Shown here in pieces: positions 1 to 11,800 of a stretch of DNA of 64,000 nt (the stretch's first letter is position 1; each line of letters starts with the position of its first letter). Under the pieces are notes generated by a model that did no database searches, had not been told where the DNA came from, and saw only the letters and a program-made list of their open reading frames with translations. The position numbers and the translations under genes are program-made. This DNA is from Pseudoalteromonas undina (GTDB lineage: Bacteria > Pseudomonadota > Gammaproteobacteria > Enterobacterales > Alteromonadaceae): positions 1,054,001 through 1,118,000 of the forward strand of contig NZ_AHCF03000003.1 in NCBI RefSeq assembly GCF_000238275.3. The letters run 5' to 3'.

Positions 1-1
1 T

Positions 2-487
2 GTCCCAGCACAAACCTCTGCCGCTGACGTACTAGCCTTAAACCCAGATGGTATTTTCTTATCAAACGGCCCTGGCGATCCTGAGCCATGTACTTATGCC
101 ATTGATGCAATTAAAACCTTTTTAGAAACCGACACGCCAATTTTTGGTATTTGTTTAGGGCATCAACTACTAGCACTTGCCTCAGGTGCTAAAACAGTAA
201 AAATGAAGTTTGGCCACCATGGTGGTAACCACCCAGTTAAAGATCTTGACCGCGATGTTGTAATGATCACTGCACAAAACCACGGTTTTGCTGCAGATGA
301 AGCCACATTACCAGATAATTTACGTGCTACGCACAAATCGTTATTTGACGGTACATTACAAGGTATTCACCGTACAGATAAACCAGCGTTTAGCTTCCAA
401 GGTCATCCTGAAGCAAGTCCTGGTCCGCACGATGCAGCCCCATTATTTGACCACTTCATCGACTTGATGCAAGCGCGTAACCACTAA
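2..487 (+). CDS. carA: Carbamoyl-phosphate synthase small subunit, C-terminal part
   Basis: This is the glutaminase subunit of carbamoyl-phosphate synthase, which hydrolyses glutamine and passes ammonia to CarB for arginine and pyrimidine synthesis. Only the last 161 codons are in the window; the reading frame is open from base 2. The class I glutamine amidotransferase signature is clear: the nucleophile elbow GICLGHQ has its Cys codon at 152-154, and the catalytic His-Glu pair sits in FQGHPEAS near 400-415. The stop TAA at 485-487 is 16 bases before carB, so the two are an operon. The N-terminal half lies outside the window. Identity is secure. Confidence 0.97.
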   Translation, partial: VPAQTSAADVLALNPDGIFLSNGPGDPEPCTYAIDAIKTFLETDTPIFGICLGHQLLALASGAKTVKMKFGHHGGNHPVKDLDRDVVMITAQNHGFAADEATLPDNLRATHKSLFDGTLQGIHRTDKPAFSFQGHPEASPGPHDAAPLFDHFIDLMQARNH

Positions 488-503
488 TTTAACCGGAGTA
501 ATA

Positions 504-3500
504 ATGCCAAAACGTACCGATATAAAAAGCATTCTTATCTTAGGCGCAGGCCCAATTGTAATTGGTCAAGCTTGTGAATTTGACTACTCTGGTGCTCAAG
601 CGTGTAAAGCACTAAGAGAAGAAGGCTATAGAGTTATATTAGTTAACTCAAACCCAGCCACTATCATGACTGATCCAGAAATGGCCGATGCAACATACAT
701 CGAACCAATTCACTGGGAAGTGGCAGAAAAAATTATTGAAAAAGAAAAGCCAGATGCTGTACTGCCTACAATGGGTGGTCAAACGGCATTAAACTGTGCG
801 CTTGATTTAGATAAGCACGGTGTATTGGCAAAGCATGGTGTTGAGCTTATTGGCGCAACAGCCGATGCAATCGATAAAGCAGAAAACCGTGAGCGTTTTG
901 ATGTTGCTATGCGTAACATCGGCCTTGAATGTCCACGTGCTGAAATTGCCCATTCAATGGATGAAGCTCGCGATACCATGACCCGTATCGGCTTACCGTG
1001 TATTATTCGTCCTTCTTTCACAATGGGCGGCACCGGTGGCGGTGTGGCTTACAACATGGAAGAGTTTGAAGAAATCTGTGAGCGCGGTTTAGACCTTTCA
1101 CCAACCAGCGAGTTATTAATTGATGAATCGTTAATTGGTTGGAAAGAATACGAAATGGAAGTTGTTCGTGACAAAAAAGACAACTGTATTATCGTCTGTT
1201 CTATTGAAAACTTTGACCCAATGGGTGTGCACACAGGTGACTCAATCACGGTTGCACCAGCACAAACATTAACCGACAAAGAATACCAAATTATGCGTAA
1301 TGCCTCTATGGCCGTATTGCGTGAAATTGGTGTTGAAACCGGCGGTTCAAACGTACAATTTGGTGTAAATCCAGTTGATGGCCGTATGGTTATCATCGAG
1401 ATGAACCCGCGTGTATCACGTTCATCAGCGCTTGCATCTAAAGCAACAGGCTTCCCGATTGCTAAAATCGCAGCTAAGCTTGCTGTAGGTTACACGTTAG
1501 ACGAGTTACAGAATGATATTACTGGCGGTAAAACACCAGCATCGTTTGAGCCTTCAATCGATTACGTGGTAACAAAAATTCCTCGCTTTAACTTTGAAAA
1601 ATTTGCCGGTGCAAACGACCGTTTAACAACGCAAATGAAATCAGTGGGCGAAGTAATGGCGATTGGTCGTAACCAACAAGAGTCATTGCAAAAAGCATTA
1701 CGTGGTTTAGAAGTAGGCGCAACGGGCTTTAACCCAATTGTGGCGCTTGACGACCCGAAAGCAAAAGAAAAAATCATTCGTGAATTACGTGAGCCTGGTG
1801 CAGAGCGTATTTGGTACATTGCCGATGCGATGCGCCATGGTATGAGCGTTGAAGATGTGTTCGAACTGACTAAGATTGACCCTTGGTACTTAGTACAAAT
1901 TGAAGACATCCTAAAAGATGAAGCTAAAATTTCAGAAGTCGGTATGGCCGGCTTAAATGCAGACTTCTTGCGTAAACTTAAACGCAAAGGGTTTGCAGAT
2001 CCGCGTATTGCAGAAATTGCTGGTGTGTCAGAAGCTGAAATTCGTAAAAAGCGCCATCAACTCAATATTGTACCTGTTTACAAACGCGTTGATACGTGCG
2101 CCGCAGAATTTAGCTCAGACACTGCTTACATGTACTCATCTTACGATGAAGAATGTGAAGCTAACGCATCTGACCGTGATAAAATCATGGTAATTGGTGG
2201 CGGTCCTAACCGTATCGGCCAAGGTATTGAATTTGATTACTGTTGTGTACACGCAGCTCTTGCGCTTCGCGAAGACGGCTACGAAACCATCATGGTTAAC
2301 TGTAACCCTGAAACGGTTTCTACCGATTACGACACATCTGATCGTTTATACTTTGAGCCAATTACGCTTGAAGACGTACTAGAAATTGTACGTGTTGAAA
2401 AGCCAAAAGGCGTTATCGTTCAGTACGGTGGTCAAACACCACTTAAACTAGCGCGTGAGCTTGAAGCTAACGGCGTGCCTGTAATTGGTACTTCACCTGA
2501 TGCCATTGACCGTGCAGAAGACCGTGAGCGTTTCCAACAACTTGTTGAGCGTTTAGACTTACTGCAACCAGAAAATGCGACGGTTACCTCTACCGAAGAA
2601 GCACTACTTAAATCAGTTGAAATTGGTTTCCCACTGGTAGTACGTCCTTCGTACGTATTAGGTGGTCGTGCGATGGAAATTGTATACGATGAGCAAGACT
2701 TACGTCGTTACATGACCGAAGCCGTATCTGCATCAAATGAAGCGCCAGTATTACTAGACCGTTTCTTAGATAACGCGATAGAAGTTGACGTTGACGCAAT
2801 TTGCGACGGCGAGCAAGTGATTATTGGCGGTATCATGGAGCATATTGAACAAGCAGGCGTTCACTCTGGTGACTCAGCATGTTCATTACCAGCTCACTCG
2901 CTAACGCAAGAAGTGCAAGATGTGATGCGTAAGCAAGTAACTGATATGGCACTTGAACTTGGCGTAGTTGGTTTGATGAATACGCAGTTTGCGGTTAAAG
3001 ATGGCAAAGTGTATCTAATCGAAGTAAACCCACGTGCAGCACGTACAGTTCCATTTGTATCTAAAGCAACGGGTGTAGCACTTGCAAAAGTAGCGGCGCG
3101 TTGTATGGCGGGTCAATCTTTAGCAAGCCAAGGCATTACTAAAGAAGTGATTCCACCTTACTACAGCGTAAAAGAAGTGGTATTGCCATTTGCTAAGTTC
3201 CAAGGTGTGGATCCTATCCGTGGACCTGAAATGCGCTCAACGGGTGAAGTAATGGGTGTTGGTGATACTTTCGCCGAAGCGTTTGCAAAAGCACAATTAG
3301 GTGCAAGCAACACTTTACCACGTGGTGGTCGCGCGTTACTATCTGTACGTAATAGCGATAAGCCACGTATTGTAGAACTAGCAAAAACTATGACAGACCT
3401 TGGTTTTGAGCTAGACGCAACAGGTGGAACAGCTGCTGCACTTGAAGATGCTGGAATTACGGTTCGCCGTGTAAATAAAGTATACGAAGGTCGTCCGCAC

Positions 3501-3722
3501 ATTCTTGATAGAATCAAAAATGGCGAGTATAGCTATATCGTTAATACCACCGAAGGTCGCCAAGCGATTGAAGATTCGAAGGTGTTGCGTCGTGGTGCAT
3601 TGCAGCACAAAACCAATTATACTACGACATTGAATGCGGCATTTGCTAACTGTACTGCTAACCAAGCAGATGACCGCAGTAAAGTGACGTCTGTTCAAGA
3701 ACTACACCTGCGATTGAACTAA
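504..3722 (+). CDS. carB: Carbamoyl-phosphate synthase large subunit
   Basis: CarB makes carbamoyl phosphate from bicarbonate, ammonia and two ATP. At 1072 residues it matches the usual length (1073 in E. coli). It opens with [17 protein letters not shown] and contains two homologous ATP-grasp halves; the second half starts near residue 555 with another glycine-rich [14 protein letters not shown] segment. A C-terminal MGS-like allosteric domain (roughly residue 940 on, including [16 protein letters not shown]) is where UMP and ornithine act in the family. The start is supported by GGAG seven bases upstream (CCGGAGTAATAATG). The gene appears intact, and no terminator separates it from greA 50 bases downstream. 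Confidence 0.98.
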   Translation: MPKRTDIKSILILGAGPIVIGQACEFDYSGAQACKALREEGYRVILVNSNPATIMTDPEMADATYIEPIHWEVAEKIIEKEKPDAVLPTMGGQTALNCALDLDKHGVLAKHGVELIGATADAIDKAENRERFDVAMRNIGLECPRAEIAHSMDEARDTMTRIGLPCIIRPSFTMGGTGGGVAYNMEEFEEICERGLDLSPTSELLIDESLIGWKEYEMEVVRDKKDNCIIVCSIENFDPMGVHTGDSITVAPAQTLTDKEYQIMRNASMAVLREIGVETGGSNVQFGVNPVDGRMVIIEMNPRVSRSSALASKATGFPIAKIAAKLAVGYTLDELQNDITGGKTPASFEPSIDYVVTKIPRFNFEKFAGANDRLTTQMKSVGEVMAIGRNQQESLQKALRGLEVGATGFNPIVALDDPKAKEKIIRELREPGAERIWYIADAMRHGMSVEDVFELTKIDPWYLVQIEDILKDEAKISEVGMAGLNADFLRKLKRKGFADPRIAEIAGVSEAEIRKKRHQLNIVPVYKRVDTCAAEFSSDTAYMYSSYDEECEANASDRDKIMVIGGGPNRIGQGIEFDYCCVHAALALREDGYETIMVNCNPETVSTDYDTSDRLYFEPITLEDVLEIVRVEKPKGVIVQYGGQTPLKLARELEANGVPVIGTSPDAIDRAEDRERFQQLVERLDLLQPENATVTSTEEALLKSVEIGFPLVVRPSYVLGGRAMEIVYDEQDLRRYMTEAVSASNEAPVLLDRFLDNAIEVDVDAICDGEQVIIGGIMEHIEQAGVHSGDSACSLPAHSLTQEVQDVMRKQVTDMALELGVVGLMNTQFAVKDGKVYLIEVNPRAARTVPFVSKATGVALAKVAARCMAGQSLASQGITKEVIPPYYSVKEVVLPFAKFQGVDPIRGPEMRSTGEVMGVGDTFAEAFAKAQLGASNTLPRGGRALLSVRNSDKPRIVELAKTMTDLGFELDATGGTAAALEDAGITVRRVNKVYEGRPHILDRIKNGEYSYIVNTTEGRQAIEDSKVLRRGALQHKTNYTTTLNAAFANCTANQADDRSKVTSVQELHLRLN

Positions 3723-3772
3723 GGAAATGTGCCAAGGCCATAACCATGGCCTTGGGATTAAGTGAGAAAAGT

Positions 3773-4249
3773 ATGCAATCAATTCCAATGACAGTTCGTG
3801 GCGCAAAATTATTGCGCGATGAGCTTAACGAATTAAAAACTGTTACCCGTCCAAAAATTGTATCTGATATTGCTGATGCACGTGAACACGGTGACTTAAA
3901 AGAAAATGCTGAGTATCACGCTGCGCGTGAGCAACAGGGTTTTTGTGAAGGCCGTATTCAAGAAATTGAAGCAAAGCTTTCAAACATGCAGATGATTGAC
4001 GTAACAAAGATGCCTAATACAGGTAAAGTGATTTTTGGGACTACAGTAACCATCGTTAATGTTGAAACCGACGCTGAAGTTAAATATCAGATTGTTGGCG
4101 ATGATGAAGCAGATATTAAAAGTAATTTAATTTCTGTTAATTCACCAATTGCTCGCGGCTTAATTGGTAAACAAGCGGATGACGCTGTGATTATCAAAAC
4201 GCCAAAAGGTGATGTAGAGTACGAAATCATTGAGGTTGAGTATATTTAA
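3773..4249 (+). CDS. greA: Transcription elongation factor GreA
   Basis: GreA inserts into the RNA polymerase secondary channel and stimulates cleavage of backtracked transcripts. The frame is open further upstream (an ATG at 3746), but the conserved GreA N-terminus, [11 protein letters not shown], starts at 3773 and gives the canonical 158 residues. The N-terminal coiled-coil hairpin carries the acidic tip ([15 protein letters not shown]), followed by an FKBP-like C-terminal domain ([18 protein letters not shown]). It lies just downstream of carAB, as in other gammaproteobacteria, and a strong intrinsic terminator follows. The alternative start at 3746 would add nine unconserved residues. 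Confidence 0.97.
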   Translation: MQSIPMTVRGAKLLRDELNELKTVTRPKIVSDIADAREHGDLKENAEYHAAREQQGFCEGRIQEIEAKLSNMQMIDVTKMPNTGKVIFGTTVTIVNVETDAEVKYQIVGDDEADIKSNLISVNSPIARGLIGKQADDAVIIKTPKGDVEYEIIEVEYI

Positions 4250-4280
4250 TTAGTTAACTCACTTTAACGTTTTATAAAAA

Positions 4281-4310
4281 CCAGTGCTTAGTAATAAGCA
4301 CTGGTTTTTT
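4281..4310 (+). terminator. Rho-independent terminator after greA
   Basis: A perfect 10-bp stem (CCAGTGCTTA at 4281-4290 pairing with TAAGCACTGG at 4295-4304) with a 4-base loop is followed by a run of T. It closes the carA-carB-greA unit. Confidence 0.92.
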
Positions 4311-4418
4311 TATGCTTGGTTTTTATATTTGGTTTAGAATCGGTTGAATATTATTCATTGTTTGTAAATGTAGGCTATGTTGTTATGGTAGTAACCTATT
4401 CTTCAATAAGGAAATAAT

Positions 4419-5477
4419 ATGGCAAATATACTGTATCCGGCACCTTTAACAGTGGGATCTAAAATCGCCGTGTGTTCTTTATCAGCGGGGATCAAATCAA
4501 AATACCATCCACGGTTAGATATTGTCATTAATGGCTTAAAACATCGAGGTTATGAGGTTGTTGAGGGGGAGTTTTTACGTCAAAACGAGCCGCGAACTCA
4601 ACTTACAGCTAAGCAGCATGCCAAGCAATTAATGGGCTTTTTATTAGATGATGAAATAGATGCGATCATGCCGCCAATGGGCGGAGAGCTGGCAATGGAA
4701 ATATTGCCTCTGCTTGATTTTAGCGCAATTAAAAACGCTAAACCTAAATGGTTAGTGGGCTATTCAGATGTCAGTACGATTGCTTGTGCACTGACAGCAA
4801 AATGTAATTGGGCAACACTGCATAGCGCTAATTTAATTCAATTACACCCTGATGAAAAAGACCCGTATTGTTTACAAATTTTTGAAAGCCTAAGCTATGA
4901 GGCTAGCAGTGAGTTTGAGCAAGCCCCCTCGACTTACCATCAACATAGCAAGCCTGATTACGCACAAAACCCGAATGCATTATTTGATCACAGCATTCCC
5001 ACACAATGGCAATGTTTAAATTACACCGATAAGCGCAGTATTGAAATGTCAGGGCGGTTGTTTGGTGGGTGTCTTGATACGGTTGGGCTGTTACTTGATT
5101 CGCCTTTTTTAGCTCTGCATGAGTTTAAAAAGCACAATGCCTCGCAAGGTATTGTACTTTATTTAGAAAGCGCAGAGCTCACGCCAGCGACCGTTGCAAG
5201 GTTTTTATTGTCACTTAAATTAGCGGGCATGTTTGATGATATAAATGGGGTGATTATTGGTCGTCATGTGACCTTACAAGGGCAAGACCCAGGGTTTGAT
5301 TATCGCCAAGGCTTAAATGCCGCTTTTGGTGGGTGTTTATTTCCGGTGATCATAGATGCCGATATTGGCCACATTCCTCCTAATTTAAACTTAGTTAATG
5401 GTGCATTATGCACTGTTACCGCAGATGTTGAACAAGGCAAAGTGCTCAGTGCATCTGTGGTCACAAAACTAGCCTAG
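4419..5477 (+). CDS. S66 family peptidase (LD-carboxypeptidase / MccF-like)
   Basis: This is a member of serine peptidase family S66, which contains LD-carboxypeptidase A (murein tetrapeptide recycling) and MccF (cleavage of microcin C-type conjugates). It has 352 residues. The N-terminal half has the conserved substrate-binding stretch MPPMGGELAMEILP and the nucleophile region LVGYSDVS. The C-terminal half has GRLFGGCLDT, the acidic YLESAELTP and a late IIGRH segment, fitting a Ser-Glu-His triad. No signal peptide is seen, so it is probably cytoplasmic. Length and the GGCLDT-type segment favour the MccF-like branch over classical LdcA, but this is inference. AAGGAAATAATATG gives a good ribosome binding site. 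Confidence 0.88.
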   Translation: MANILYPAPLTVGSKIAVCSLSAGIKSKYHPRLDIVINGLKHRGYEVVEGEFLRQNEPRTQLTAKQHAKQLMGFLLDDEIDAIMPPMGGELAMEILPLLDFSAIKNAKPKWLVGYSDVSTIACALTAKCNWATLHSANLIQLHPDEKDPYCLQIFESLSYEASSEFEQAPSTYHQHSKPDYAQNPNALFDHSIPTQWQCLNYTDKRSIEMSGRLFGGCLDTVGLLLDSPFLALHEFKKHNASQGIVLYLESAELTPATVARFLLSLKLAGMFDDINGVIIGRHVTLQGQDPGFDYRQGLNAAFGGCLFPVIIDADIGHIPPNLNLVNGALCTVTADVEQGKVLSASVVTKLA

Positions 5478-5485
5478 TAATAATA

Positions 5486-5517
5486 AACTGCTCACTTACT
5501 ATTTAAAGTGAGCAGTT
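5486..5517. terminator. Convergent hairpin between the S66 peptidase and nitroreductase genes
   Basis: A 12-bp perfect stem (AACTGCTCACTT at 5486-5497 with AAGTGAGCAGTT at 5506-5517) lies between two convergent genes. The T tracts on both sides are short and interrupted, so it is a plausible but not textbook bidirectional terminator. Confidence 0.6.
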
Positions 5518-5522
5518 ATGAC

Positions 5523-6179
5523 TTATAAAACCTGAATAATTTGTTCTTTGCTTAAACGTGATTTTGGCAGCTTAGCATTGTAGTCTTCTTCAGCGTCATG
5601 GTAGCCCAGCGCAAGTGCGACATCACAGATGTAGCCGTCTAATTCGCTTGCGAACTCCTCACCAATCAGTTGTGCATCAACGCCTTCCATCGGGGTGGTA
5701 TCAATCCCTAAGCGTGCTGCTGCATGCATAGTATTGCCTAAAGCAATGTAGGTTTGTGCTTTAGTCCAGGCGGCATTATTACCCTGCTCATCGGTATTTA
5801 AATCCACAAACGCAAAGGCGCCAAAAGCTTGCTCGCGGTTTTCTGTTTGAGTTCGGCCATTTTTTATATCAGCATCAATTACTTGGCCATAGTTTTCACG
5901 GGTATATTGCGGATTATGAGCGAATAAAATAATGTGTGATGCCGCTTTAATGTGTGGCTGATTAAATTGAAACTTATTAGCAAAGGTACTGTGCATACGC
6001 TCTTTTGCGGCATCAGATTCAATCACAATAAATTTCCAAGGCTGTGAATTAATTGACGAAGGAGAAAGACGCATAGCACTATACAATACCGCTAAATCGT
6101 CTTGAGAAATGCGCTTTGTAGCATCATAACGTTTAGCGGTGTGGCGGCTTTCAAGATCGCGAATAATAGGGTGAGTCAT
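5523..6179 (-). CDS. NAD(P)H nitroreductase, NfsB-like
   Basis: This is an FMN-dependent nitroreductase family protein of 218 residues, the same size as E. coli NfsB (217). The N-terminal ESRHTAKRYD, SPSSINSQPWKFIV (FMN phosphate-binding region) and the C-terminal NAKLPKSRL all align with NfsB by eye. Such enzymes reduce nitroaromatics, quinones and flavins with NAD(P)H in the cytoplasm. The frame is open to 6245, but the start MTHPIIRDLE at 6179 is preceded by GGAGA and matches the family N-terminus. It is transcribed divergently from a LysR regulator 127 bases away, which probably controls it. Confidence 0.9.
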   Translation of the reverse strand: MTHPIIRDLESRHTAKRYDATKRISQDDLAVLYSAMRLSPSSINSQPWKFIVIESDAAKERMHSTFANKFQFNQPHIKAASHIILFAHNPQYTRENYGQVIDADIKNGRTQTENREQAFGAFAFVDLNTDEQGNNAAWTKAQTYIALGNTMHAAARLGIDTTPMEGVDAQLIGEEFASELDGYICDVALALGYHDAEEDYNAKLPKSRLSKEQIIQVL

Positions 6180-6306
6180 AGTCTCTCCATAATAAAAAAG
6201 GGCTGATAAATAGTGTTCATTGAGTGTATGAACAGCATAATACAATTTGCTTTATTTAAAATAAACAGCATAATTATTGAATCATTATCAAATAAATTTA
6301 GATAAT

Positions 6307-7242
6307 ATGCAGATTGATGATTTAAAGCTGATATTAAAAGTCGCTGAATTTAAAAGTATTACTTTAGCTGCTGCCAAGCTTGATATGCGTACAGCAACGG
6401 CAAGTGCTGCTATCAAACGTGTTGAAGCCGCCTTAGGCGTTGACCTATTTGTACGTACAACACGCCACCTAAGGCTTTCAGTTGCTGGAGAGCGATATAT
6501 ACCACAATGCGAGCAAGCTTTAGCTGTGCTTGAAAACGCTCGGCAAAACTTAAAAGGGGAGCATGATGAAATCGAAGGTGAACTGAGAGTCGCGTTATCG
6601 TCTGACTTAGGTCGCAACTTAGTGATCCCTTGGATTGATGAAATCATGGATAAGTACCCAAGTGTGAGCTTGCGTACGCACATTAGCGATAGCAATATCG
6701 ATTTTTTTCGTGACTCGGTTGATATAGCACTACGTTATGGCTCACCGAGTGACGCTAATGTGTATGGGTTTAAAATTTGTAATGTGCCTCGTTTACTGTG
6801 CGCTACAAAAGACTATGTACAACAATTTGGCAGCCCACAGCACCCAGATGATTTAGCGCAGCATCACGGATTATTTTATCAGCTGCAAGATATTATAAAT
6901 AATGTGTGGGAGTTTACCGATGGCCAAAAAAAATACAAAGTAAAAATGCAGGGCAGACGTGCCTCAAATGATGGCGATTTAGTCAGGCGTTGGTGTGTTG
7001 CAGGTAAAGGTTTAGCGGTTAAATCAGCGTTAGATATTGCAGATGATTTGCTAAATGATCGCGTGATCACGCTGATGCCTGGTTATCAACACACCTGTGG
7101 CGAACTTTGGTTAATATGCCCAAGCCGCCAATCCATTACGCCAGCAGTGAGATTGCTAAGAGATGTGTGCAGAGAAAAAGCTACTCGTTTGTTACAACAG
7201 TTGGTTGATAAAGGTGTTTTAGCAAAAAGTGCACTTGAATGA
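6307..7242 (+). CDS. LysR-family transcriptional regulator next to the nitroreductase
   Basis: This LysR-type regulator has 311 residues from the ATG at 6307 (MQIDDLKLILKV). The N-terminal winged helix-turn-helix is clear (ITLAAAKLDMRTATASAAIKRVEAALG), and a LysR substrate-binding domain follows from about residue 90. An upstream TTG at 6277 would add ten residues that are unlike the family. No strong ribosome binding site precedes either start. The divergent arrangement with the nitroreductase gene suggests local regulation, with a redox or aromatic co-inducer as a guess only. Confidence 0.87.
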   Translation: MQIDDLKLILKVAEFKSITLAAAKLDMRTATASAAIKRVEAALGVDLFVRTTRHLRLSVAGERYIPQCEQALAVLENARQNLKGEHDEIEGELRVALSSDLGRNLVIPWIDEIMDKYPSVSLRTHISDSNIDFFRDSVDIALRYGSPSDANVYGFKICNVPRLLCATKDYVQQFGSPQHPDDLAQHHGLFYQLQDIINNVWEFTDGQKKYKVKMQGRRASNDGDLVRRWCVAGKGLAVKSALDIADDLLNDRVITLMPGYQHTCGELWLICPSRQSITPAVRLLRDVCREKATRLLQQLVDKGVLAKSALE

Positions 7243-7269
7243 TGTTTTTCCAGCCAAGTGCATGTTGAT

Positions 7270-8723
7270 TTAAAGTTTGCTGCTGAGTGTTTTAATTGCC
7301 TGGGATGCATTTTCACTCGTAGGGTCGAGCTCTAAAGTTTGTTGATAAAACTCAAGTGACTTTGCAATGTTACCATCAGCTAAATATGCTTCCGCTAAAC
7401 TGTCGTGGGCATTCGCAGAGTCTGGATTTGTTTGCACATTGAGTTTAAATAAAGCAATGGCTTCTTTTATCATCTTCATTTCGAGTAGTTCATAGCCAAA
7501 ATAATTAATTGAGCGCTCGCGAGGAGTATCGCCACTAGAGACCAATTCTGCGTATTTCTTATTTAACTCACTAATGCCACCACTTTTTATTGCCTGAAAC
7601 AACATGCTATCAACATTTTCGGTTGCTACCTCGTAAGATTTACCATAAACAATATTGGTTAAGCCTTTCGTCATAGGTGTGAGCGGAGCTCCGCCAGTGT
7701 TATTTAAAATCACGATAAGTAGCTGATCTTCCAATATACGACTAATAAATGCATTAAATCCATCTATACCTCCACCATGTTGTACTTGTGTTAGTGGTTT
7801 GCCATATTTATAAGCACTTAATTGATTAACTTCCCAGCCAAATGCGTAATTACGCTGCTGCGTTACGGTATACATTTGCTTTTTTAGCTCTTCATTTATT
7901 AGCTTATTTGTATAAAGTGCTTGGTCCCATTTTACGAGATCGCGGGCGGTTGAATAGAGAGACCCCGCGGCATAGGGAATAGACATATCTAGATAATCGG
8001 CATTAGTGTAACCGTCTAAGTTATTGTTATAACCAGATGCACGTTGCTTGAGCAGCTTTTCATGAGAGTCATAACCGCTGTTGTGCATATTCAGCGGGGT
8101 AAAAATGTTCTGCTGCAGTACGTCTTGGTATGTTTGTTGAGTGACCTTTTCAATCACGGCACCTAAAATAAAGTAGCCTGAATTGCTGTAGCGAAATTGT
8201 GTACCGGGCTCAAATAATAAATCATCACTACATAACAGCGTTATAAACTCATCAACGCTGTAAGGGTTGCGGCTGTAATCATCTCTAAATGCTTTTGCAT
8301 GAGTATAATTACTTAGGCCTGAAGTATGGTTAAGGATTTGGCGAATGGTAATTTTATCGCCAATATCTTTACGATAGCCGGGTAGGTAAGTGCTTAAAGG
8401 GGCATCGAGCTGTATTTTGTTTTGTTGAACCAATTGTAGAATGAGTAGGGCTGTAAATTGCTTTGTAATAGAGCCTATTCGAAACTTGGTCTGTGATGTG
8501 TTTTTAATATCCCATTCAAAGTTTGCGTAACCATAGCTTTTTTCAAAATAACTTCGCCGTGTTTGGCAACTAACACGTTACCATTAAATTGTTTTAACTC
8601 ATGAAAGCCTTGTATGAAAGAGTCAATTTCTGTGGCTTTATTAGCGGCTAAGCTTATTGTAGATATAAAAAGTACACTCATAGCTAATAATTGAGTTAGC
8701 CAAACTCTAGTCTTGTGACTCAT
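7270..8723 (-). pseudogene. Serine hydrolase (beta-lactamase family, TPR C-terminus), split by a -1 frameshift
   Basis: The two reading frames (8723-8475 and 8541-7270) together make a class C beta-lactamase / serine hydrolase family protein. Residues 1-26 are a signal peptide (FISTISLAANK). The catalytic SxxK (GSITKQF) lies in the stretch read only after the shift. YSNSGYF supplies the YxN motif and QHGGGIDG replaces KTG. The last 80 residues look like two TPR units (SANAHDSLAEAYLADGN). The break is at a six-base T run on the plus strand (8538-8543): one extra base restores KKSYGYANFEW. This may be a true pseudogene, a sequencing undercall or recoding. Neither fragment alone has the complete active site. 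Confidence 0.82.
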
Positions 8724-8848
8724 AATTTTCCTTAATTATTATTGTTTGTTTTAAAATCAATTTTTAGCGTGGTTAGTATGAAAAGTAAACTTATTTCGTG
8801 TTGCACTTTTGTGTTCAGCTTGTTTATTTTTTTATTTTTTGCAATAAA

Positions 8849-8876
8849 AAGCCCGAGTTGTAAATAGCTCGGGCTT
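8849..8876 (-). terminator. Terminator of the RND efflux operon
   Basis: An 8-bp stem AGCCCGAG (8850-8857) / CTCGGGCT (8868-8875) is followed on the minus strand by TTTTTA. It sits 23 bases past the RND permease stop codon. Confidence 0.88.
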
Positions 8877-8898
8877 GTTGGTTGGGATAACAAATTTA

Positions 8899-11800
8899 TT
8901 AGTGAGAAGGGGTGGTTTTATCTTCCATTATGGTATTACTCAGTTTCGTATCCGAAGTCGACTCTTTACCTCGGAATTTACGTATCACTCGTTTCAAATC
9001 TTCAAGCGCAACGTACTGACACGGTATAAGAATAAGCGTAATTACTGTGGCAAACAGCACACCAAAGGCGAGTGATACGGCCATAGGTATTACAATTTTT
9101 GCTTGTAAACTGGTTTCCATAATAATGGGCATTACGCCAATAAAAGTAGTGACTGAGGTTAGTAATATCGCTCTAAAGCGACGCGCTCCGGCTTGCATTA
9201 CCGCTTCTTTTATTGCCACACCTTCTGCACGGGCTTTGTTTACAAAATCCACCATAACAAGTGAATCATTAACTACTATACCGGCTACAGCTATAATGCC
9301 GAACATTGATAGCCCGCTCATGGTCATACCTAAAGCCATATGACCGAACATAGCACCCACAACACCAAATGGGATCACCGACATAATAATCAGTGGCTGA
9401 GAATATGAGCGAAGTGGAATGGCAAGTAGCGCAAAAATAATCATTAATGAGATTGCAAAATCACGTAGTTGTTCATTAGCACTTTCCATCTCTTCTTGAA
9501 TACGCCCTGCAACATTACTTTTTACTCCAGGGTAGTTTTTAAGCAGTGCTGGTAAGTAAACATCACGAATTTCTTGTGCAATAGCAAATGGCTCTACTTC
9601 GTCGCTATTGACCGCAGCCCATACATTAACAGTACGGTTTGAGTTTTCACGTCTGATACTGCTTACGCCGTCAACTAGCTTGACTATAGCTATTTCACTC
9701 AAAGAAACTTCAGCGCCCGCAGGGGTGATAATACGCGTATCTTGAATGTTGCTAATAGAGTTGCGCTCGCTTTGCGGGTAGCGAATCATTACTTTGATTT
9801 CTTCACCTTCACGTAAAATACGCTGTGCTTCAAGGCCGTAATAACTAAAACTAACTTGAGAGGCCACATCAGCTAGGGTTAAGCCCATACTGTAAGCAAG
9901 TGGTTTTAAATCAAGTTGCACTTCGTCGGTGGCACTTTGCAGTGAGTCATTTACATCACCCACACCTTCCATACTTTGTAACTTAGCTTTTAGTTTGCTA
10001 GATACTTCTTTTAACTCGTCGGCATTTTTTCCTTCGAGTCTAAAGCTAACGTCGCCATCATCACGACCACCACCAAAAATACTATCTTGAATAGTGAGTG
10101 TTTTAAGCCCCGGTAGCGGCGGCATTTTTTCACGCCACATAGTGCTTAGCTCAAAGGTATCGATTGGGCGTAAGTGAGGCTCTACTAAAATGGCCATAAT
10201 ACTCGCATTAGTACGACCACGCAGACTAACAGACAAATCACGGATCATAGATTGGCCATACTGCTGCTCTAGTTCTTTGTCGACGCTCAGTAATACATTT
10301 TCTATTTTACGCGCTGTTTCAAGCGTTGCTTGCTCAGAAGAGGCAAGGTTCATTTCTAGCGATATACGCGGAAAATCATGCGGAATTTTAGGGTTTGGTA
10401 CAAATTTAACCATTCCACCGGCAAAGAGTCCTGCACTGACAATTAAAATACATAAAAAGCCAATAATCACGGTATAGCGATAATGGATACAACGACCGAT
10501 AAATGGAGTGTAATAATGTTCAACAAAATGCTTTAAGCCACTATCAACTGCATTACGTAATTTATGTAATGGGTTTTTAGGATTAGGCTTACGCGGGTTC
10601 ATTGCTGCAATGTGTGCAGGTAAAATTAGTTTTGATTCAATCAGTGAAAAAATTAAGCATAAAATAATTACTACACCAATTGCTTTCGAAAACGCAGCGC
10701 TCGGCCCTGAAGCCATTGCTTGAGGTAAAAATGCAGCAATAGTGGTTAGTACACCAAAGGTTGCTGGCATGGCTACACGTTTTACACCACGAATAACGTT
10801 GTTAAGTGAGTGCCCATGTTTTTCAATTTCAGCACTGGCCGACTCACCTACAACAATGGCATCATCAACCACAATCCCCAAAACAATAATAAAGGCAAAC
10901 AAAGACACCATATTAATAGTAATGTCTAAAAAGCCGATAGGCATAAATAAGAATGCCCCTAAGAAAGACACTGGTAGGCCCATCATTACCCAAAACGCTA
11001 ATCTAAGAGGTAAAAACAGCGCTAATACCAGCATAACTAAAATACCGCCCCACACCATGTTATCGACCATCATGTCGAGGCGACCTTCAAGGTAGTAGGT
11101 TAAATCAACGATGGGTGATAACTTAACGCCTGCAGGAAGTTGATCGGCTTTGTCAGCTAGGTACTTTTTAAGGACTTTAGCAACAACGGTAATGTCTTGA
11201 TCTTTTGAGGCATCAATTTCAAACGACAGTGAATTTTTGCCATTGTATTTAGAGTAAAGTAGGCCTTCTTCAAAGCCATCATTAATGCTGGCTACATCGC
11301 CTAATTTAATTTGAGCACCGTCTGGTAATGTAATTAGCGGTAACTTTTCAAATTCACCGCCACGATAGGCTTGCTTTTCGACACGCATCGAAATGTAGCC
11401 AGTATCAGAGCGAATTTGACCAGCCGACATATTAGTAGAAAAGCTTTGCACCGCATTAGATACATCTCTAAATGTGAGTCCATATTCGCGAAGTTTATCA
11501 GGGCTAATTTCAATACCAATTTCGTAGTCTAAGCCACTGTAAAAATCAACTAGGTTTACATGAGGAAGGTTTTGCAATTCATCCTTAATATCATTGCCAA
11601 GTTCTTTTAACTGGTAATAACTCATATCACCATAAAGCGCGAGTATCATTACTTCTTGTTGAAATTTTTCACGCTGAACAACAGGGCGTTCCATACCTGC
11701 AGGAAACGTATTAATTGAATCTACTTGCGCTTTTATTTCATCTAGCGCTTCTTTGGCGTCATATTTTTCTTCAATCTCAACCCAGGCTTGTGCATAGCCT

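Noticed and set aside
1957..2382. Two plus-strand frames inside carB in another reading frame.
   Set aside because: They are shadows of an intact, highly conserved carB.
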